Notes: generated by a model not told the origin, from the sequence alone. 64,000 nt of DNA from Pseudemcibacter aquimaris (GCF_028869115.1 NZ_CP079800.1:1426001-1490000), one strand, 5' to 3'. Numbered from the stretch's first letter, positions 49,888 through 59,099 are shown. Numbers and translations are program-made.

Positions 49888-52677
49888 GGCGTCAACGATA
49901 GAATCTACCTCGATTACATTGATATTCGGGTAATCACGCTTAATCATGTCTGTAATATCAAAATCTTTTACTTGAGCAATGGTTTTTCCGCTAAGGGCGG
50001 CCATGTTGCTATAAATTTCGCCGCCTTGACGGCTGAAAATCATATGAGAAACACTGTTGATGCTACTGGTAAAAGTTAGATATTCATTTCTGGCTGCAGT
50101 TTCTGCCAAGATAGGTACGGCATCGGCGGAACCAGACCTGATCATATTTAAGCCTTCTTCCAGTGTTTGATTGCCGACCCATTGAAAATCAATGCCAAGT
50201 CTTTGTTCCATGATTTCGAGGTAATCAGCGCCCATACCGTCAATTTCACCGTTGTCATTGATGAAAATTAATGGTGGAAGATTGGGTTCAAAAGCAAGAC
50301 GGACGACAGGGTTGTCGGCAAGCCACTCTTTTTCTGCATTCGTTAATCCGATATCTACGCGGCTTTCATTTTCAATCGTTGTGCGCCATTTAGAAGAAAT
50401 TTGGCGAATTTCATTATCAGTTAAATGATTTAGCGCTTTATTTATGATGCTCGATAGGATTTTCTTTTCTTTAAGCGTGCCAAAGTGATGATTGATGGTT
50501 GGGTTGCCCATAATCATATCCTTACCGATAACACGTAATCCAGGGATAAAGTTTTTCTCAATAATGTAATTTAAGAATACCAAGTTACCAGGGACAACGT
50601 CGACTTCGGATGCAGATAGGGCGCGTAATGCATCAAGAATATTATCAAATTCAATGAATTCGTTGTCCGGCAATTTTTCGACGTATGCTTCAGATAGAAT
50701 ATAGCCTTTTACAAGACCTATCGTCTTGCCTTCTAGTTCTTCTGGCGTATCAATATCTAAACTATTTGTTCTACCCATAATGACATTCTGCATTTGCAGA
50801 TATGAATCCGTGAATTCAATATATTTTTGGCGTTCGTCATTTTTATTCGCACTATGGATTAAATCAATTTCGCCTGAACGAAAACGTTGAAACATCTCGT
50901 TCCATGGAATTTCTTCTGCGTATTGGAATTCAAGTCCAGTGCTTTGTGAGATCAGATCAAGATAATCAATGGCAATGCCCATCATATTACCGTTTTCCGT
51001 ATAACTGAACGGGGCGGAACCAGAAGGGTTAGTCACAGTCACAATCGGATTATTTTTAATCCATTCAATTTCTTCAAAAGTCAGATCAATGATGGATAAG
51101 TTGGTATTTAACCCCATTTCTTGCCAACGTTGCGATATTTCAAGAAATTCTGAAGTCGGCACTGTATCCATTGATTTTTGCAAAATATCAATCAAGATAC
51201 TGTTTTCATGAAGAGCCGCGAACCTGTGATCAACGATTTTAATGTTTAAAAATTTATTCTCACCAATAATTTGAAGATTAGGGATAAAGGATTGTAAAAT
51301 CGTAAAGTTAATGGTGATCATATTGCCAGTGTAAATATCGGCTTGATTGCTTGATACAGCACGTAAGGCTTCTTGAATTGTTCCGTATTCAATTAAGTCA
51401 AGTTCAGGATATAAGTTTTTATAATCTGATGTCGTTGAATAACCGGAAACTAGGGCAATTCTTTTGCCTTTTAGGTCTGCGATGCTATTTATTGGCTTTT
51501 CGCCAATTCGTCCGACATTGACCAATGGAATTTCAAGGTAAGGTTCTGTGAAGGACGCATATTCTTGACGTTCTTCACTAAGTGCTGCACTGTGTATTAA
51601 GTCCAGTTCACCGTTTCTGAACCCTTCCATCATTGGATTCCAGTGTTCTTGCTCGACAAATTCAACCTTAAGACCAGCCCGCGCGGTAATTAATCTTAAA
51701 TAATCAGCTGCGAACCCACGCACCTCACCATTTTCAACAAAATTAAACGGGGCAATTGAAAAGGGGTTAGCAACACGGATTGTAGGGTTTTCTTTAATCC
51801 AGTTTTGTTCCTGGGTTGTTAAACCTAAACTGTCATTGGTAGCAAGTGACATATCAACTTGCCATTTTCTTGATATTTCCAGGAAATCTTGATTTGAAGT
51901 CGCCTGCATGGCTTTATCAAATATATCGATGATGATTTGATTTTCCTTTAATGCCGCAAAATGCTGGATGACGGATGGGTCATCCAATAACTTGTTTACA
52001 TTTTTAAATTCAACATTTGGGATCAAGTTTTGAATGACAGTATGGTTTATGGTAACCAGATTACCTGTGAAAATATCAATATCCCCGTAAGAAAGTGCAA
52101 ATAATGCCTCTCTAACCGTATCATATTGAATGAATTTTCCATTTGGAAATTTATTCATATAATCATCTGATGTCGCAAAACCAGCAATAACACCAATCGT
52201 TAATTCATTCATCTGTTCAGGTGAATTTAATTCCGGACCGCCAATTCTGCCATAATCAACCATTGGGATATCAATGTATGGAGCCGAAAAAGACATATAC
52301 TCAAGCCTGTCCGCGCTCTTAATCACTGTATGCATAAGGTCAATTTCACCATTACGCAGCATTTCCATCATCACATTCCATGGTTTTGCTTCTGGTATTT
52401 CAATTTGCAAACCAACTTTTGATGAAAGTAAACGGATATAATCGATGGCGAGCCCCTCAACACCATTTTCATTGGTGAATATAAAAGGGGCAATTGTAGA
52501 TGGATTTGCAATACGGATAACCGGATTTTCTTCTATCCAACGCTTTTCTTCTTCGGTTAAGGGGACGTTTGTGTCCTGCGCTAATGCATTGCCCATCATC
52601 ACGCTTGAAAACGTGATGAATGACATGATGATATATGTGAATATATTTTGTGTAAAAGTATGCTTCTTAACGTGCAC
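49885..52677 (-). CDS. N-terminal part of a split BvgS-like kinase: four tandem solute-binding domains, 930 aa
   Basis: The start is a GTG (52677) before a signal region (IIMSFITFSSVMMGNALAQ). Three complete SBP_bac_3/Venus-flytrap domains follow at about 38-283, 285-533 and 536-783, each opening with a copy of EEENPVIRIANP-like sequence (IEENPVIRIANPS, IKENPTIRVANPF, IKNNPIVTVTNPS). A fourth (ADNPVVRLAFEP) starts near 785 and is cut by the stop. BvgS has two such domains; four is unusual. The ligand is likely a small metabolite (amino acid or organic acid). Without the kinase half the protein would be a periplasmic binding protein. Read with the next frame it would be a sensor kinase of about 1286 residues. 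Confidence 0.88.
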   Translation of the reverse strand: MHVKKHTFTQNIFTYIIMSFITFSSVMMGNALAQDTNVPLTEEEKRWIEENPVIRIANPSTIAPFIFTNENGVEGLAIDYIRLLSSKVGLQIEIPEAKPWNVMMEMLRNGEIDLMHTVIKSADRLEYMSFSAPYIDIPMVDYGRIGGPELNSPEQMNELTIGVIAGFATSDDYMNKFPNGKFIQYDTVREALFALSYGDIDIFTGNLVTINHTVIQNLIPNVEFKNVNKLLDDPSVIQHFAALKENQIIIDIFDKAMQATSNQDFLEISRKWQVDMSLATNDSLGLTTQEQNWIKENPTIRVANPFSIAPFNFVENGEVRGFAADYLRLITARAGLKVEFVEQEHWNPMMEGFRNGELDLIHSAALSEERQEYASFTEPYLEIPLVNVGRIGEKPINSIADLKGKRIALVSGYSTTSDYKNLYPELDLIEYGTIQEALRAVSSNQADIYTGNMITINFTILQSFIPNLQIIGENKFLNIKIVDHRFAALHENSILIDILQKSMDTVPTSEFLEISQRWQEMGLNTNLSIIDLTFEEIEWIKNNPIVTVTNPSGSAPFSYTENGNMMGIAIDYLDLISQSTGLEFQYAEEIPWNEMFQRFRSGEIDLIHSANKNDERQKYIEFTDSYLQMQNVIMGRTNSLDIDTPEELEGKTIGLVKGYILSEAYVEKLPDNEFIEFDNILDALRALSASEVDVVPGNLVFLNYIIEKNFIPGLRVIGKDMIMGNPTINHHFGTLKEKKILSSIINKALNHLTDNEIRQISSKWRTTIENESRVDIGLTNAEKEWLADNPVVRLAFEPNLPPLIFINDNGEIDGMGADYLEIMEQRLGIDFQWVGNQTLEEGLNMIRSGSADAVPILAETAARNEYLTFTSSINSVSHMIFSRQGGEIYSNMAALSGKTIAQVKDFDITDMIKRDYPNINVIEVDSIVDA

Positions 52678-52771
52678 TTGAATTAACCACCAATAATTGT
52701 ATTCCCTGTATGAGCGTTTATAATTGAAAAATGTTAATTTTCGATTAGCAAAAGCTTATTAAATGAATGTT

Positions 52772-53731
52772 TTATTGAAGGTTGTTTTTCAAAAACTCTC
52801 TAATGGTTGAAATGACCATGTCCTTGGCTTCACTTAAAATCGCGTGACCGGCGTTTGGAACGACAACGTTGGTTGCATTTGGCACCATATCTGCGAATTT
52901 TTTACATGATTTTGGTGCTGCTTCATCAAATTCGCCGCAAATCATTAACACCGGTACTTTCACTGTGTGGAGTTGAGGGCTGATGTCATAATCTTGAAGG
53001 GTACCGTTGGCTGTAAATTCGCTTGGCCCCCACATGGTGCGGTACATCGTTCTGTTGCCACGTTTTGCGTTATCACGAAAACCATAATCAACGCATTCGC
53101 CGTGGCACATATGCTGGTCATAAAATGCATCTTCTGCGGTACGGTATTCCGGATCATCAAATGTTCCGGCGGCCTCGTGTTTGTTAATCGCATCTTGGAA
53201 ATGTTGTGGCATCATGGAAATCCATTCGCGATTATCAGCAACCCATTGTGGCGTTGAAATAAGCGGGCTTCCGAAAATCGCGGCTTTTAATCCCTTTTCA
53301 TTTTTGACCGCATATTCAGCGGATAATGTACCACCCCAACTGTGGCCCGCGATAATGACTTCCTCTAGATTAAGAGCTTCTCGTATCTGGCTGATTTCCT
53401 TGACGAAATGTTCAACGGTCCATGTTGATTGATCATTAATGTTATCGATAAATTTTGTGGACATACCATTGCCAAGTTGATCATAAAGGATCACCGGATA
53501 TTCATCCGCAAGTTCGACATACCCCATTAAACCACGGTGTGTTCCGCCCGGACCACCGTGCATGACAATGATGGCAGGTTTTTTACCAAGGTGTTCCATG
53601 CCATTCATTCGGTACCAAAGTTTGCCTCCATCAACCTGAATATATCCTGCTTGATCAGGGTCTTCATGGGCGAATGCAGTGATGCTGCATAGTGAAATTG
53701 CAACAATGGTCAGTAGGCGAAAAAATGTCAT
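52772..53731 (-). CDS. Proline-iminopeptidase-type alpha/beta hydrolase, 319 aa, exported
   Basis: A signal peptide (ending SITAFAHE) precedes an alpha/beta hydrolase of the proline-specific peptidase family: HGGPGG as oxyanion segment, the nucleophile Ser in GHSWGG, an aspartate near CGEFDEAAP and the histidine in NAGHAI. These enzymes release N-terminal proline or hydrolyse related amides. Two cysteine pairs (HMCHGEC and ICGEF..SCKKF) are present, which suits a periplasmic protein. Stands alone on the minus strand. Confidence 0.88.
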   Translation of the reverse strand: MTFFRLLTIVAISLCSITAFAHEDPDQAGYIQVDGGKLWYRMNGMEHLGKKPAIIVMHGGPGGTHRGLMGYVELADEYPVILYDQLGNGMSTKFIDNINDQSTWTVEHFVKEISQIREALNLEEVIIAGHSWGGTLSAEYAVKNEKGLKAAIFGSPLISTPQWVADNREWISMMPQHFQDAINKHEAAGTFDDPEYRTAEDAFYDQHMCHGECVDYGFRDNAKRGNRTMYRTMWGPSEFTANGTLQDYDISPQLHTVKVPVLMICGEFDEAAPKSCKKFADMVPNATNVVVPNAGHAILSEAKDMVISTIREFLKNNLQ

Positions 53732-53814
53732 GACAAAAGCCTTTATATTTGTTTAAGTAACCTTATATCCAATTAAGACTATATTTTATTTTATTGCAAT
53801 AGCAGGTGTTAAGA

Positions 53815-54366
53815 ATGACAAAAAAATTTACCCCACGTGTCGCAACAATGGATGACGTTCCAGCAATTCGTGAACTCATGGATCTTGCGATTTATGAACT
53901 TCAGAAAGATTTCCTTGATGAAAAGCAGCTTGCTGCTGCTCACGAACATATGGGTATTGATTATACTTTGATCGAGGATGGAACTTATTTTGTCATTTTA
54001 CATGCTGAAGGAACACCGGAAGAAACCATTGTTGGCTGTGGCGGTTGGGGTAAGCGCGCCACCCTTTATGGCGGTAGCCATTCAACGGGAAGAAGTGCTG
54101 AATTGTTGGATCCAAAAACTGACAGAGCACGCATTCGCGCGATGTATTGCCACCCTGAATGGGCGCGAAACGGTATCGGCAGTCTGATTATGGAAACGGC
54201 TGAAAATGCTGCCAAAGAAGCAGGCTTTACAAAGATGACGATGGGGTCAACGCTTGCTGGACGCCCGTTATACGAATATTTCGGTTATAAAGTCGTCAAA
54301 GAAGATGTCGATGTCTGTGAAAACGGTGCAGAGGTTCCAATTTTAACCATGGAAAAGGATTTTTAA
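53815..54366 (+). CDS. GNAT-family N-acetyltransferase, 183 aa
   Basis: The acetyl-CoA segment is MYCHPEWARNGIGSLIME, followed by KMTMGSTLAGRPLYEYFGYK. The N-terminus PRVATMDDVPAIRELMDLA is typical. The ATG at 53815 is preferred over the GTG at 53806 because AGGTG lies before it. The stop is directly followed by the thioesterase gene (no spacer), so they are co-transcribed; a shared role in acyl or acetyl metabolism is a guess. Confidence 0.9.
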   Translation: MTKKFTPRVATMDDVPAIRELMDLAIYELQKDFLDEKQLAAAHEHMGIDYTLIEDGTYFVILHAEGTPEETIVGCGGWGKRATLYGGSHSTGRSAELLDPKTDRARIRAMYCHPEWARNGIGSLIMETAENAAKEAGFTKMTMGSTLAGRPLYEYFGYKVVKEDVDVCENGAEVPILTMEKDF

Positions 54367-55146
54367 TTGATCCATCATACTGACCGTACCATACATTTAA
54401 CGGATATTGTTTTCCCAAAAAACATCAACCATCATGAAACCTTGTTTGGTGGTGCGGCATTAAGTTACATGGACAAGGTGGCCTTTATCGCCGCGACCCG
54501 TTACGGGCGATGCCACTTTGTGACCGCGTCCTGTGATAATATTGATTTTGATAAGCCGGCCTTAAAAGGAAATATCGTTGATTTTGCCGCCACAGTGATT
54601 GAAGCAGGCAGAAGATCGCTTAAGGTTGAAGTCGTGATGAATGCCGAAGATATGGTTACCGGTGAACGGGTTACCTGCACACGCGGTATTTTTAACATGG
54701 TTGCGGTCGCGAAAGACGGCGGGGAAATTGCAAACTTGCCGCTTTCCGGATTAACAATGTCACCACATTCAAATGCTGATCCTGATGCCGACGAACGGAT
54801 TGTCGAGCTTGTCTTTGCGGATGATACAAACCATCACGGCAGTCTTTTTGGCGGGCATGGTTTATCTTTAATGGCGAAAGCGGGATTTATTGCAGCAACA
54901 AGAAAGTGTCGCGAAGTGATGGTACTGGCATCCCTTGATAAAACAAATTTTAAAGCCCCCATACAAATTGGTGAAATCGTTGATTTAAGTGCCAAGGTCG
55001 TTCGGATTGGCAATAAATCCATGACGGTCAATGTCAAAATGTGGGGCGAGGGACTATTGACCGGCAAAAGAAGCTTTTGCGCGGATAGTGATTTCATAAT
55101 GGTTGCAGTTGATGAAAATGGAAAATCAAAACCAATAAACCTTTAA
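54367..55146 (+). CDS. Acyl-CoA thioesterase with two hotdog domains, 259 aa
   Basis: The protein is two fused copies of the YciA/BFIT-type hotdog domain. The first has FPKNINHHETLFGGAALSYM, the second has VFADDTNHHGSLFGGHGLSL: the same N-x-x-G/E-x-LFGG active-site region twice, with ASCDNIDFDKPALKG and ASLDKTNFKAPIQIG following in each. Such proteins hydrolyse acyl-CoA to free acid and CoA. The start is a TTG immediately after the GNAT stop codon, with AAGGAT in the end of that gene as ribosome site. Confidence 0.9.
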   Translation: MIHHTDRTIHLTDIVFPKNINHHETLFGGAALSYMDKVAFIAATRYGRCHFVTASCDNIDFDKPALKGNIVDFAATVIEAGRRSLKVEVVMNAEDMVTGERVTCTRGIFNMVAVAKDGGEIANLPLSGLTMSPHSNADPDADERIVELVFADDTNHHGSLFGGHGLSLMAKAGFIAATRKCREVMVLASLDKTNFKAPIQIGEIVDLSAKVVRIGNKSMTVNVKMWGEGLLTGKRSFCADSDFIMVAVDENGKSKPINL

Positions 55147-55225
55147 AAATTAAAGCCACTAATGGCACAGTTGTTGCATATTTACCTATTGAAAAGAATG
55201 GATTTTTTTGATCATAGGGTAAGAC

Positions 55226-55699
55226 ATGAGCATTTCTGCCATAAACAATTATTTGTTGCAAATCACATCATCAAAATTAGAAGCGGATGGGGACAAATAT
55301 GCCCATCAAAAATTGCCTGCGGAATTGGCCGTTGAGCGGTCAGGGGAAAATTTCGATGTTGTTAATGTAACAAAAATTGGTGATGGGCCGGGGCAAGTTG
55401 GCAATTATGATCTTCGCAATATGTCTTATAATGATATGGGAAAACTTGCGGATGATCTTCGTGATGCGGGTCAAATTGATGATCAAATTTGGCTTCATAT
55501 GAAATTTGTGCCTGATTTATCAAGTGTCACTGGCGCGGAACCGATCGACCGAAACGCGCCGCGCGATTTTCTTACGGAATATGAACAACAATTGGAGGCA
55601 GCAGAATATTTCGGTGCGGATCAAAAAACCATTGATTTTAAACAAAAAATGTTAAATGTATTATATGCCTATAACCATCAAAAGAATATGGCAGTTTAA
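55226..55699 (+). CDS. Conserved-looking small protein of unknown function, 157 aa
   Basis: No signal peptide or membrane helix. It contains NMSYNDMGKLADDLRDAGQI, an Asp-rich loop pattern that recalls proteins associated with surface or flagellar genes, but I cannot name a family. A polar helix near the end (DFLTEYEQQLEAAEYFG) is present. The ribosome site AGGGTAAGA precedes the ATG. It lies 18 bases upstream of the HxlR regulator gene and may be in the same transcript. Confidence 0.6.
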   Translation: MSISAINNYLLQITSSKLEADGDKYAHQKLPAELAVERSGENFDVVNVTKIGDGPGQVGNYDLRNMSYNDMGKLADDLRDAGQIDDQIWLHMKFVPDLSSVTGAEPIDRNAPRDFLTEYEQQLEAAEYFGADQKTIDFKQKMLNVLYAYNHQKNMAV

Positions 55700-55717
55700 G
55701 AGTAAAGAGTAATAAGT

Positions 55718-56071
55718 ATGAGTAATAATAAAAAAAGATCAAATTGTGCCGTTTCTAGCGGCCTTGATATATTCGGGGATAAATGGACCTTACTAATCAT
55801 CAGGGATATGATGAATGGAAAATCCAAATTTAATGAATTTGAAGGTAGCCCTGAAAAAATTCCGAGTAATATTCTTTCCAGTAGATTAAAAATGCTTCAG
55901 GAAAATGGAATTATTGATAAACAAATCTATCAGGAAAAACCTGTTAGATATCAATATTTATTGCTTGGAAAAGGATATGATTTAATGCCGATCCTTAAGT
56001 CCATTTCAAAATGGTCAATGGATTGGGGTGCCGATGTATTCGATCCGGTCACAAACCCTTCTGAAATTTAA
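55718..56071 (+). CDS. HxlR-family transcriptional regulator, 117 aa
   Basis: Family marks: CAVSSGLDIFGDKWTLLIIRD at the start, with the conserved cysteine (Cys10), then PSNILSSRLKMLQENGII and the wing ending in LLGKGYDLMP. It is paralogous to the regulator at 41302-41709. The regulated gene is not obvious: no divergent gene is present, only the protein of unknown function upstream. Convergent with the DUF2461 gene. Confidence 0.9.
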   Translation: MSNNKKRSNCAVSSGLDIFGDKWTLLIIRDMMNGKSKFNEFEGSPEKIPSNILSSRLKMLQENGIIDKQIYQEKPVRYQYLLLGKGYDLMPILKSISKWSMDWGADVFDPVTNPSEI

Positions 56072-56073
56072 CA

Positions 56074-56769
56074 TTAAAATTCAATGCCCTTGGCATCGCA
56101 AATAAAGGCAAGCAACGGGGATGCTGCTTCAAATGTTTTTGTGACTTCTTCAAGAAAATCTGCCGTCATGGTGTTTTTGTAATCAGGTTCGTTTTTCATG
56201 GCAAAGAAACTTTTACGTTTGATGTCTTCGATATGTTGATGATCGGCATCATAACCACGTGGGGGGCGTTTTAAACCTTCGCCGCGAATTTCACCGAATG
56301 TTTCAACGATATCTTCGTGTTCGATAACCGACGACCATTTTTTCGGGTAATAACAAATGCGGTCGCGTATTTCACCCAGTGTCTTACTTTCTGGCAGCCA
56401 AATACCACCACCATAAAAAATACTGTCTTTTTTAAGATTGATGTAAAAACCTGGTGCGTGCGCATTTTTGCCAAGCTTATGACGGAATTGAATGCCAGCA
56501 TTTTCTTTATATGGGCGTTTATCTTTGGAAAAGCGTGCATCACGGTAAATGCGAAACATTGATCCGCCTGACTTCTTTGGGATCGCGGTATAATGTGGGG
56601 TTATTTCCTTTAACCGTTCCCCCATGTCGACAATAAAATCCATACATGGCGTGACGACATCGGCTTCGTAGCGGGGTTTGTTTTCCGTGAACCATTCGCG
56701 ATTATTGTTTTCACTTAATTCATCAAAAAATTGCCAGAACTCTTCTTTAAAGCCTTTAAAATATGCCAT
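56074..56769 (-). CDS. DUF2461 (TIGR02453) family protein, 231 aa
   Basis: The family signature is plain: FFDELSENNNREWFTENKPRY at the N-terminus, then MFRIYRDARFSKDKRPYKEN, GFYINLKKDSIFYGGGIW and the closing PLLAFICDAKGIEF. The function of the family is not established. It is the last gene of a four-gene minus-strand row headed by an MBL protein at 59099; the gap to the preceding gene is eight bases, and a ribosome site (AAGGAAAC) is present. Confidence 0.92.
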   Translation of the reverse strand: MAYFKGFKEEFWQFFDELSENNNREWFTENKPRYEADVVTPCMDFIVDMGERLKEITPHYTAIPKKSGGSMFRIYRDARFSKDKRPYKENAGIQFRHKLGKNAHAPGFYINLKKDSIFYGGGIWLPESKTLGEIRDRICYYPKKWSSVIEHEDIVETFGEIRGEGLKRPPRGYDADHQHIEDIKRKSFFAMKNEPDYKNTMTADFLEEVTKTFEAASPLLAFICDAKGIEF

Positions 56770-56777
56770 GTGTTTCC

Positions 56778-57728
56778 TTAATCAATGCCGAAATCAAGTG
56801 GGTCTTTTACGATAATACTAAAATCACCAAAATCATAGCTTCTTACATCTTGTCCCTGCGCGAATGGGGTTGTCGGGTTCAAAATATCCATTGTTGCCTG
56901 ACGCAGTCTATTTAAATAACTGGCTGGCTGCATGGTTTCATTATGACCGGGAAGCAAATAATCAACATCATTTTGATAACCAAACATAATTTGTGAAGCC
57001 ATGAAATAATCTTCAAAACTTGATGTTTCAGAATAAACATAAATTGGCGCAGGATAAAAACTGTCGCCGGTTAACATCATACGATTTTGTTTATCGACAA
57101 GAATAATACTGTCCGGTGAATGGCCGGGAATATATGCGATTTCAATCTCACGTCCACCAAGATCGATGATTTCACCATCAGCAACAAAATGGTCAATTTC
57201 AAATGGTTTACTTTCATAATTTGAAATATTGAAACCATCGGGCAAATTTTTCCAGATGGTATTCATAGTCATGCTGCTGCCGATTTCGGAATTTTTATGG
57301 CCTTTTGCATTTTCGGCAGTATATGGGTTATCAAGTCCGTAAATGGTTTCAAATTGATGATTACCACTTGTATGGTCGTAATGTGTATGGGTGTTTATAA
57401 CAATAACAGGCAGACTTGTTAATTGATCAACCACGGCTTTTAAGTCGCTGATACCTTGAAGAGTATCAACAAGCAATGCTTTTTCACCACCGATTAATAG
57501 ATAGCTTATCGCTTCCTGCCATTGATAAGGTTCATAAATTGCATATGTATTGTCGGTTAATTTATAAACTTCAAACCAGTTATCACCAACATCGATTTTT
57601 TCAAACCTCGACCAGCTTTCGCGGGGAAGAGCATCATACCAATTGTTGCCGGTCTCAGCTTCCTGTGTTTGTTCACAGGCCGTCAGTAATAGTATCGTTG
57701 ATAAGGCTATTATTATTTTTTTGATCAT
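56778..57728 (-). CDS. MBL-fold metallo-hydrolase lipoprotein, 316 aa
   Basis: Lipobox LLTAC with Cys18 anchors the protein. The metallo-beta-lactamase motif is THTHYDHTSGN, with further metal-site positions in GHSPDS, TGDSFYP and PGHNE. It shares much of its layout with the MBL gene two positions upstream (58185-59099; both have a DNTYAI / HWQET-type segment and GDTFYP-like ends), so they are paralogues. Its ATG overlaps the ArsC-like gene by four bases. Substrate unknown; the family includes lactonases and other ester or phosphodiester hydrolases. Confidence 0.88.
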   Translation of the reverse strand: MIKKIIIALSTILLLTACEQTQEAETGNNWYDALPRESWSRFEKIDVGDNWFEVYKLTDNTYAIYEPYQWQEAISYLLIGGEKALLVDTLQGISDLKAVVDQLTSLPVIVINTHTHYDHTSGNHQFETIYGLDNPYTAENAKGHKNSEIGSSMTMNTIWKNLPDGFNISNYESKPFEIDHFVADGEIIDLGGREIEIAYIPGHSPDSIILVDKQNRMMLTGDSFYPAPIYVYSETSSFEDYFMASQIMFGYQNDVDYLLPGHNETMQPASYLNRLRQATMDILNPTTPFAQGQDVRSYDFGDFSIIVKDPLDFGID

Positions 57729-58183
57729 AATGCGGCTTTCTTAAGGTGTGCTCTTAGTGTTTCTTTATCCATGTTAGTGATATCAGCATCCATAACTTTT
57801 TTTATTCTTTCATCAAGAATGTTAAATGTGGCTTTTATATTTTCTTCCATGTTTCCAAATTTTTTGGTTGGATCATCGAGCCCCCAATGAACATGAACAG
57901 CTTGCCCGACATAAGTGGGGCATTTTCTTTTCAAGACTTGATTACAAAGCGTAATAACAATATTCGGTTCCCATCCATAATGAACGTCCCATGATTTACT
58001 GACCAGATTATTGCAGCTGTATCGCTTATCTTTTAAGACACGATACGCGACAGGATGGATGTCATCGCCAGGATCGCTTCCGCCGCTGGCTGCTTTAATA
58101 TCCATATACATATATTTGCGTGTAATCGATTCCGCCAATATGCTGCGAACCATATTGTTGGTGCTTAAATATAATATTTTCAT
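57725..58183 (-). CDS. ArsC/LMW-protein-tyrosine-phosphatase-like protein with Cys-to-Ser at the active site, 152 aa
   Basis: The fold is that of thioredoxin-type arsenate reductases and low-molecular-weight phosphatases: LYLSTNNMVRSILAE, DPGDDIHPVAYRVL, IVITLCNQ..KRKCP and VHWGLDDPTK. In the active-site loop, usually C-x5-R, the nucleophilic cysteine is Ser7 while Arg13 is kept (STNNMVR). Two later cysteines (LCNQ and RKCP) match the resolving pair of arsenate reductases. Without the nucleophile neither reaction should work, so a binding or regulatory role, or an altered chemistry, is likely. The ATG at 58183 follows GGAAGA and starts one base after the upstream stop; its own stop overlaps the next gene. 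Confidence 0.82.
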   Translation of the reverse strand: MKILYLSTNNMVRSILAESITRKYMYMDIKAASGGSDPGDDIHPVAYRVLKDKRYSCNNLVSKSWDVHYGWEPNIVITLCNQVLKRKCPTYVGQAVHVHWGLDDPTKKFGNMEENIKATFNILDERIKKVMDADITNMDKETLRAHLKKAAL

Positions 58184-58184
58184 T

Positions 58185-59099
58185 TTAATCTTCCGGCGGT
58201 TCTGCAACAAGGGCAGCGAAGCCGTCAAATTCATATCTGCGATGATTTTCTCGTGCTTCAAAATCTGTTTCAGGTTTTCTCATATCGAGAAAGGCTTGGT
58301 ATAGTTTTCCTAAAAAATTTGGGTTTGCAACGATTTCACCATGCCCAGGCAGGATGTATTTTACCTGGCTTTCCATTTCGGCCATTTTTTTGGCTGACGC
58401 AAGATAATCCTTAAAGTTTGCGTCTGCCCTATGTGCCCATAATGTGGATGGATAAAATGTATCACCAGTTGCAAGAAGGCCTGCTTCACGGTCAAAGAAA
58501 AGCATACTGTCCGGTGTATGACCGGGGGTAAAGATAACCTCAATATTTCTGTTACCAAGTTCGATGATTTCACCATCCATAAGGTATTTTGAAATTTTAA
58601 ATGGCTTGCTCTCATATGCACCAAATGAAAATCCGGCGGGCAGGGGGCCATTTACTGCTGACGGTTGAAGGGCATTTGTCCACGTGGTTTTCGGATGCCC
58701 GCTTGAATTTTTTCGGGTGTAATCTAATTGGCGGCCATAAACTGTATCAAAATGATGATTGTTTGAAACATGGTCATAATGGCTATGTGTGTTAACAACA
58801 ATAACAGGCAGATCGGTTATCGCATCCACTGTATGCTTTATGTTGCCAAAACCCATTCCTGTGTCGATCAATAACGCTTTTTCTGAACCAACCATAAGGA
58901 ATGATACGGTTTCCTGCCAATGATGCGGCGCAAGGATTGCATAGGTGTTATCATTAATTTGATATGTGACGTACCAACCCTGATTGGTTGCAAGATCATT
59001 AAGTTCAAGAATTTTAAAATTGCTTTTGTTATAGTCATCGGCGATGGCTGTTTGAAAAATGACTGTGCTTAGAAACAGCATTATAATTTTTTTCATCAT
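58185..59099 (-). CDS. Exported MBL-fold metallo-hydrolase, 304 aa
   Basis: From the ATG at 59099 a signal peptide (MMKKIIMLFLSTVIFQTAIAD) leads to a metallo-beta-lactamase fold with THSHYDHVSNN, then GHTPDS, ATGDTFYP and PGHGE. Upstream in-frame starts exist (59114, 59141, 59162), but none has a well-placed ribosome site and they would lengthen the N-terminus before the signal. It heads an operon with the ArsC-like protein and the MBL lipoprotein, to which it is paralogous. The substrate is unknown. Confidence 0.85.
   Translation of the reverse strand: MMKKIIMLFLSTVIFQTAIADDYNKSNFKILELNDLATNQGWYVTYQINDNTYAILAPHHWQETVSFLMVGSEKALLIDTGMGFGNIKHTVDAITDLPVIVVNTHSHYDHVSNNHHFDTVYGRQLDYTRKNSSGHPKTTWTNALQPSAVNGPLPAGFSFGAYESKPFKISKYLMDGEIIELGNRNIEVIFTPGHTPDSMLFFDREAGLLATGDTFYPSTLWAHRADANFKDYLASAKKMAEMESQVKYILPGHGEIVANPNFLGKLYQAFLDMRKPETDFEARENHRRYEFDGFAALVAEPPED

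Noticed and set aside
56074-59099. Arsenic-resistance operon around the ArsC-like protein
   Set aside because: The nucleophilic cysteine is missing and no arsenite pump or arsenic-type ArsR gene is present nearby; the neighbours are MBL enzymes.
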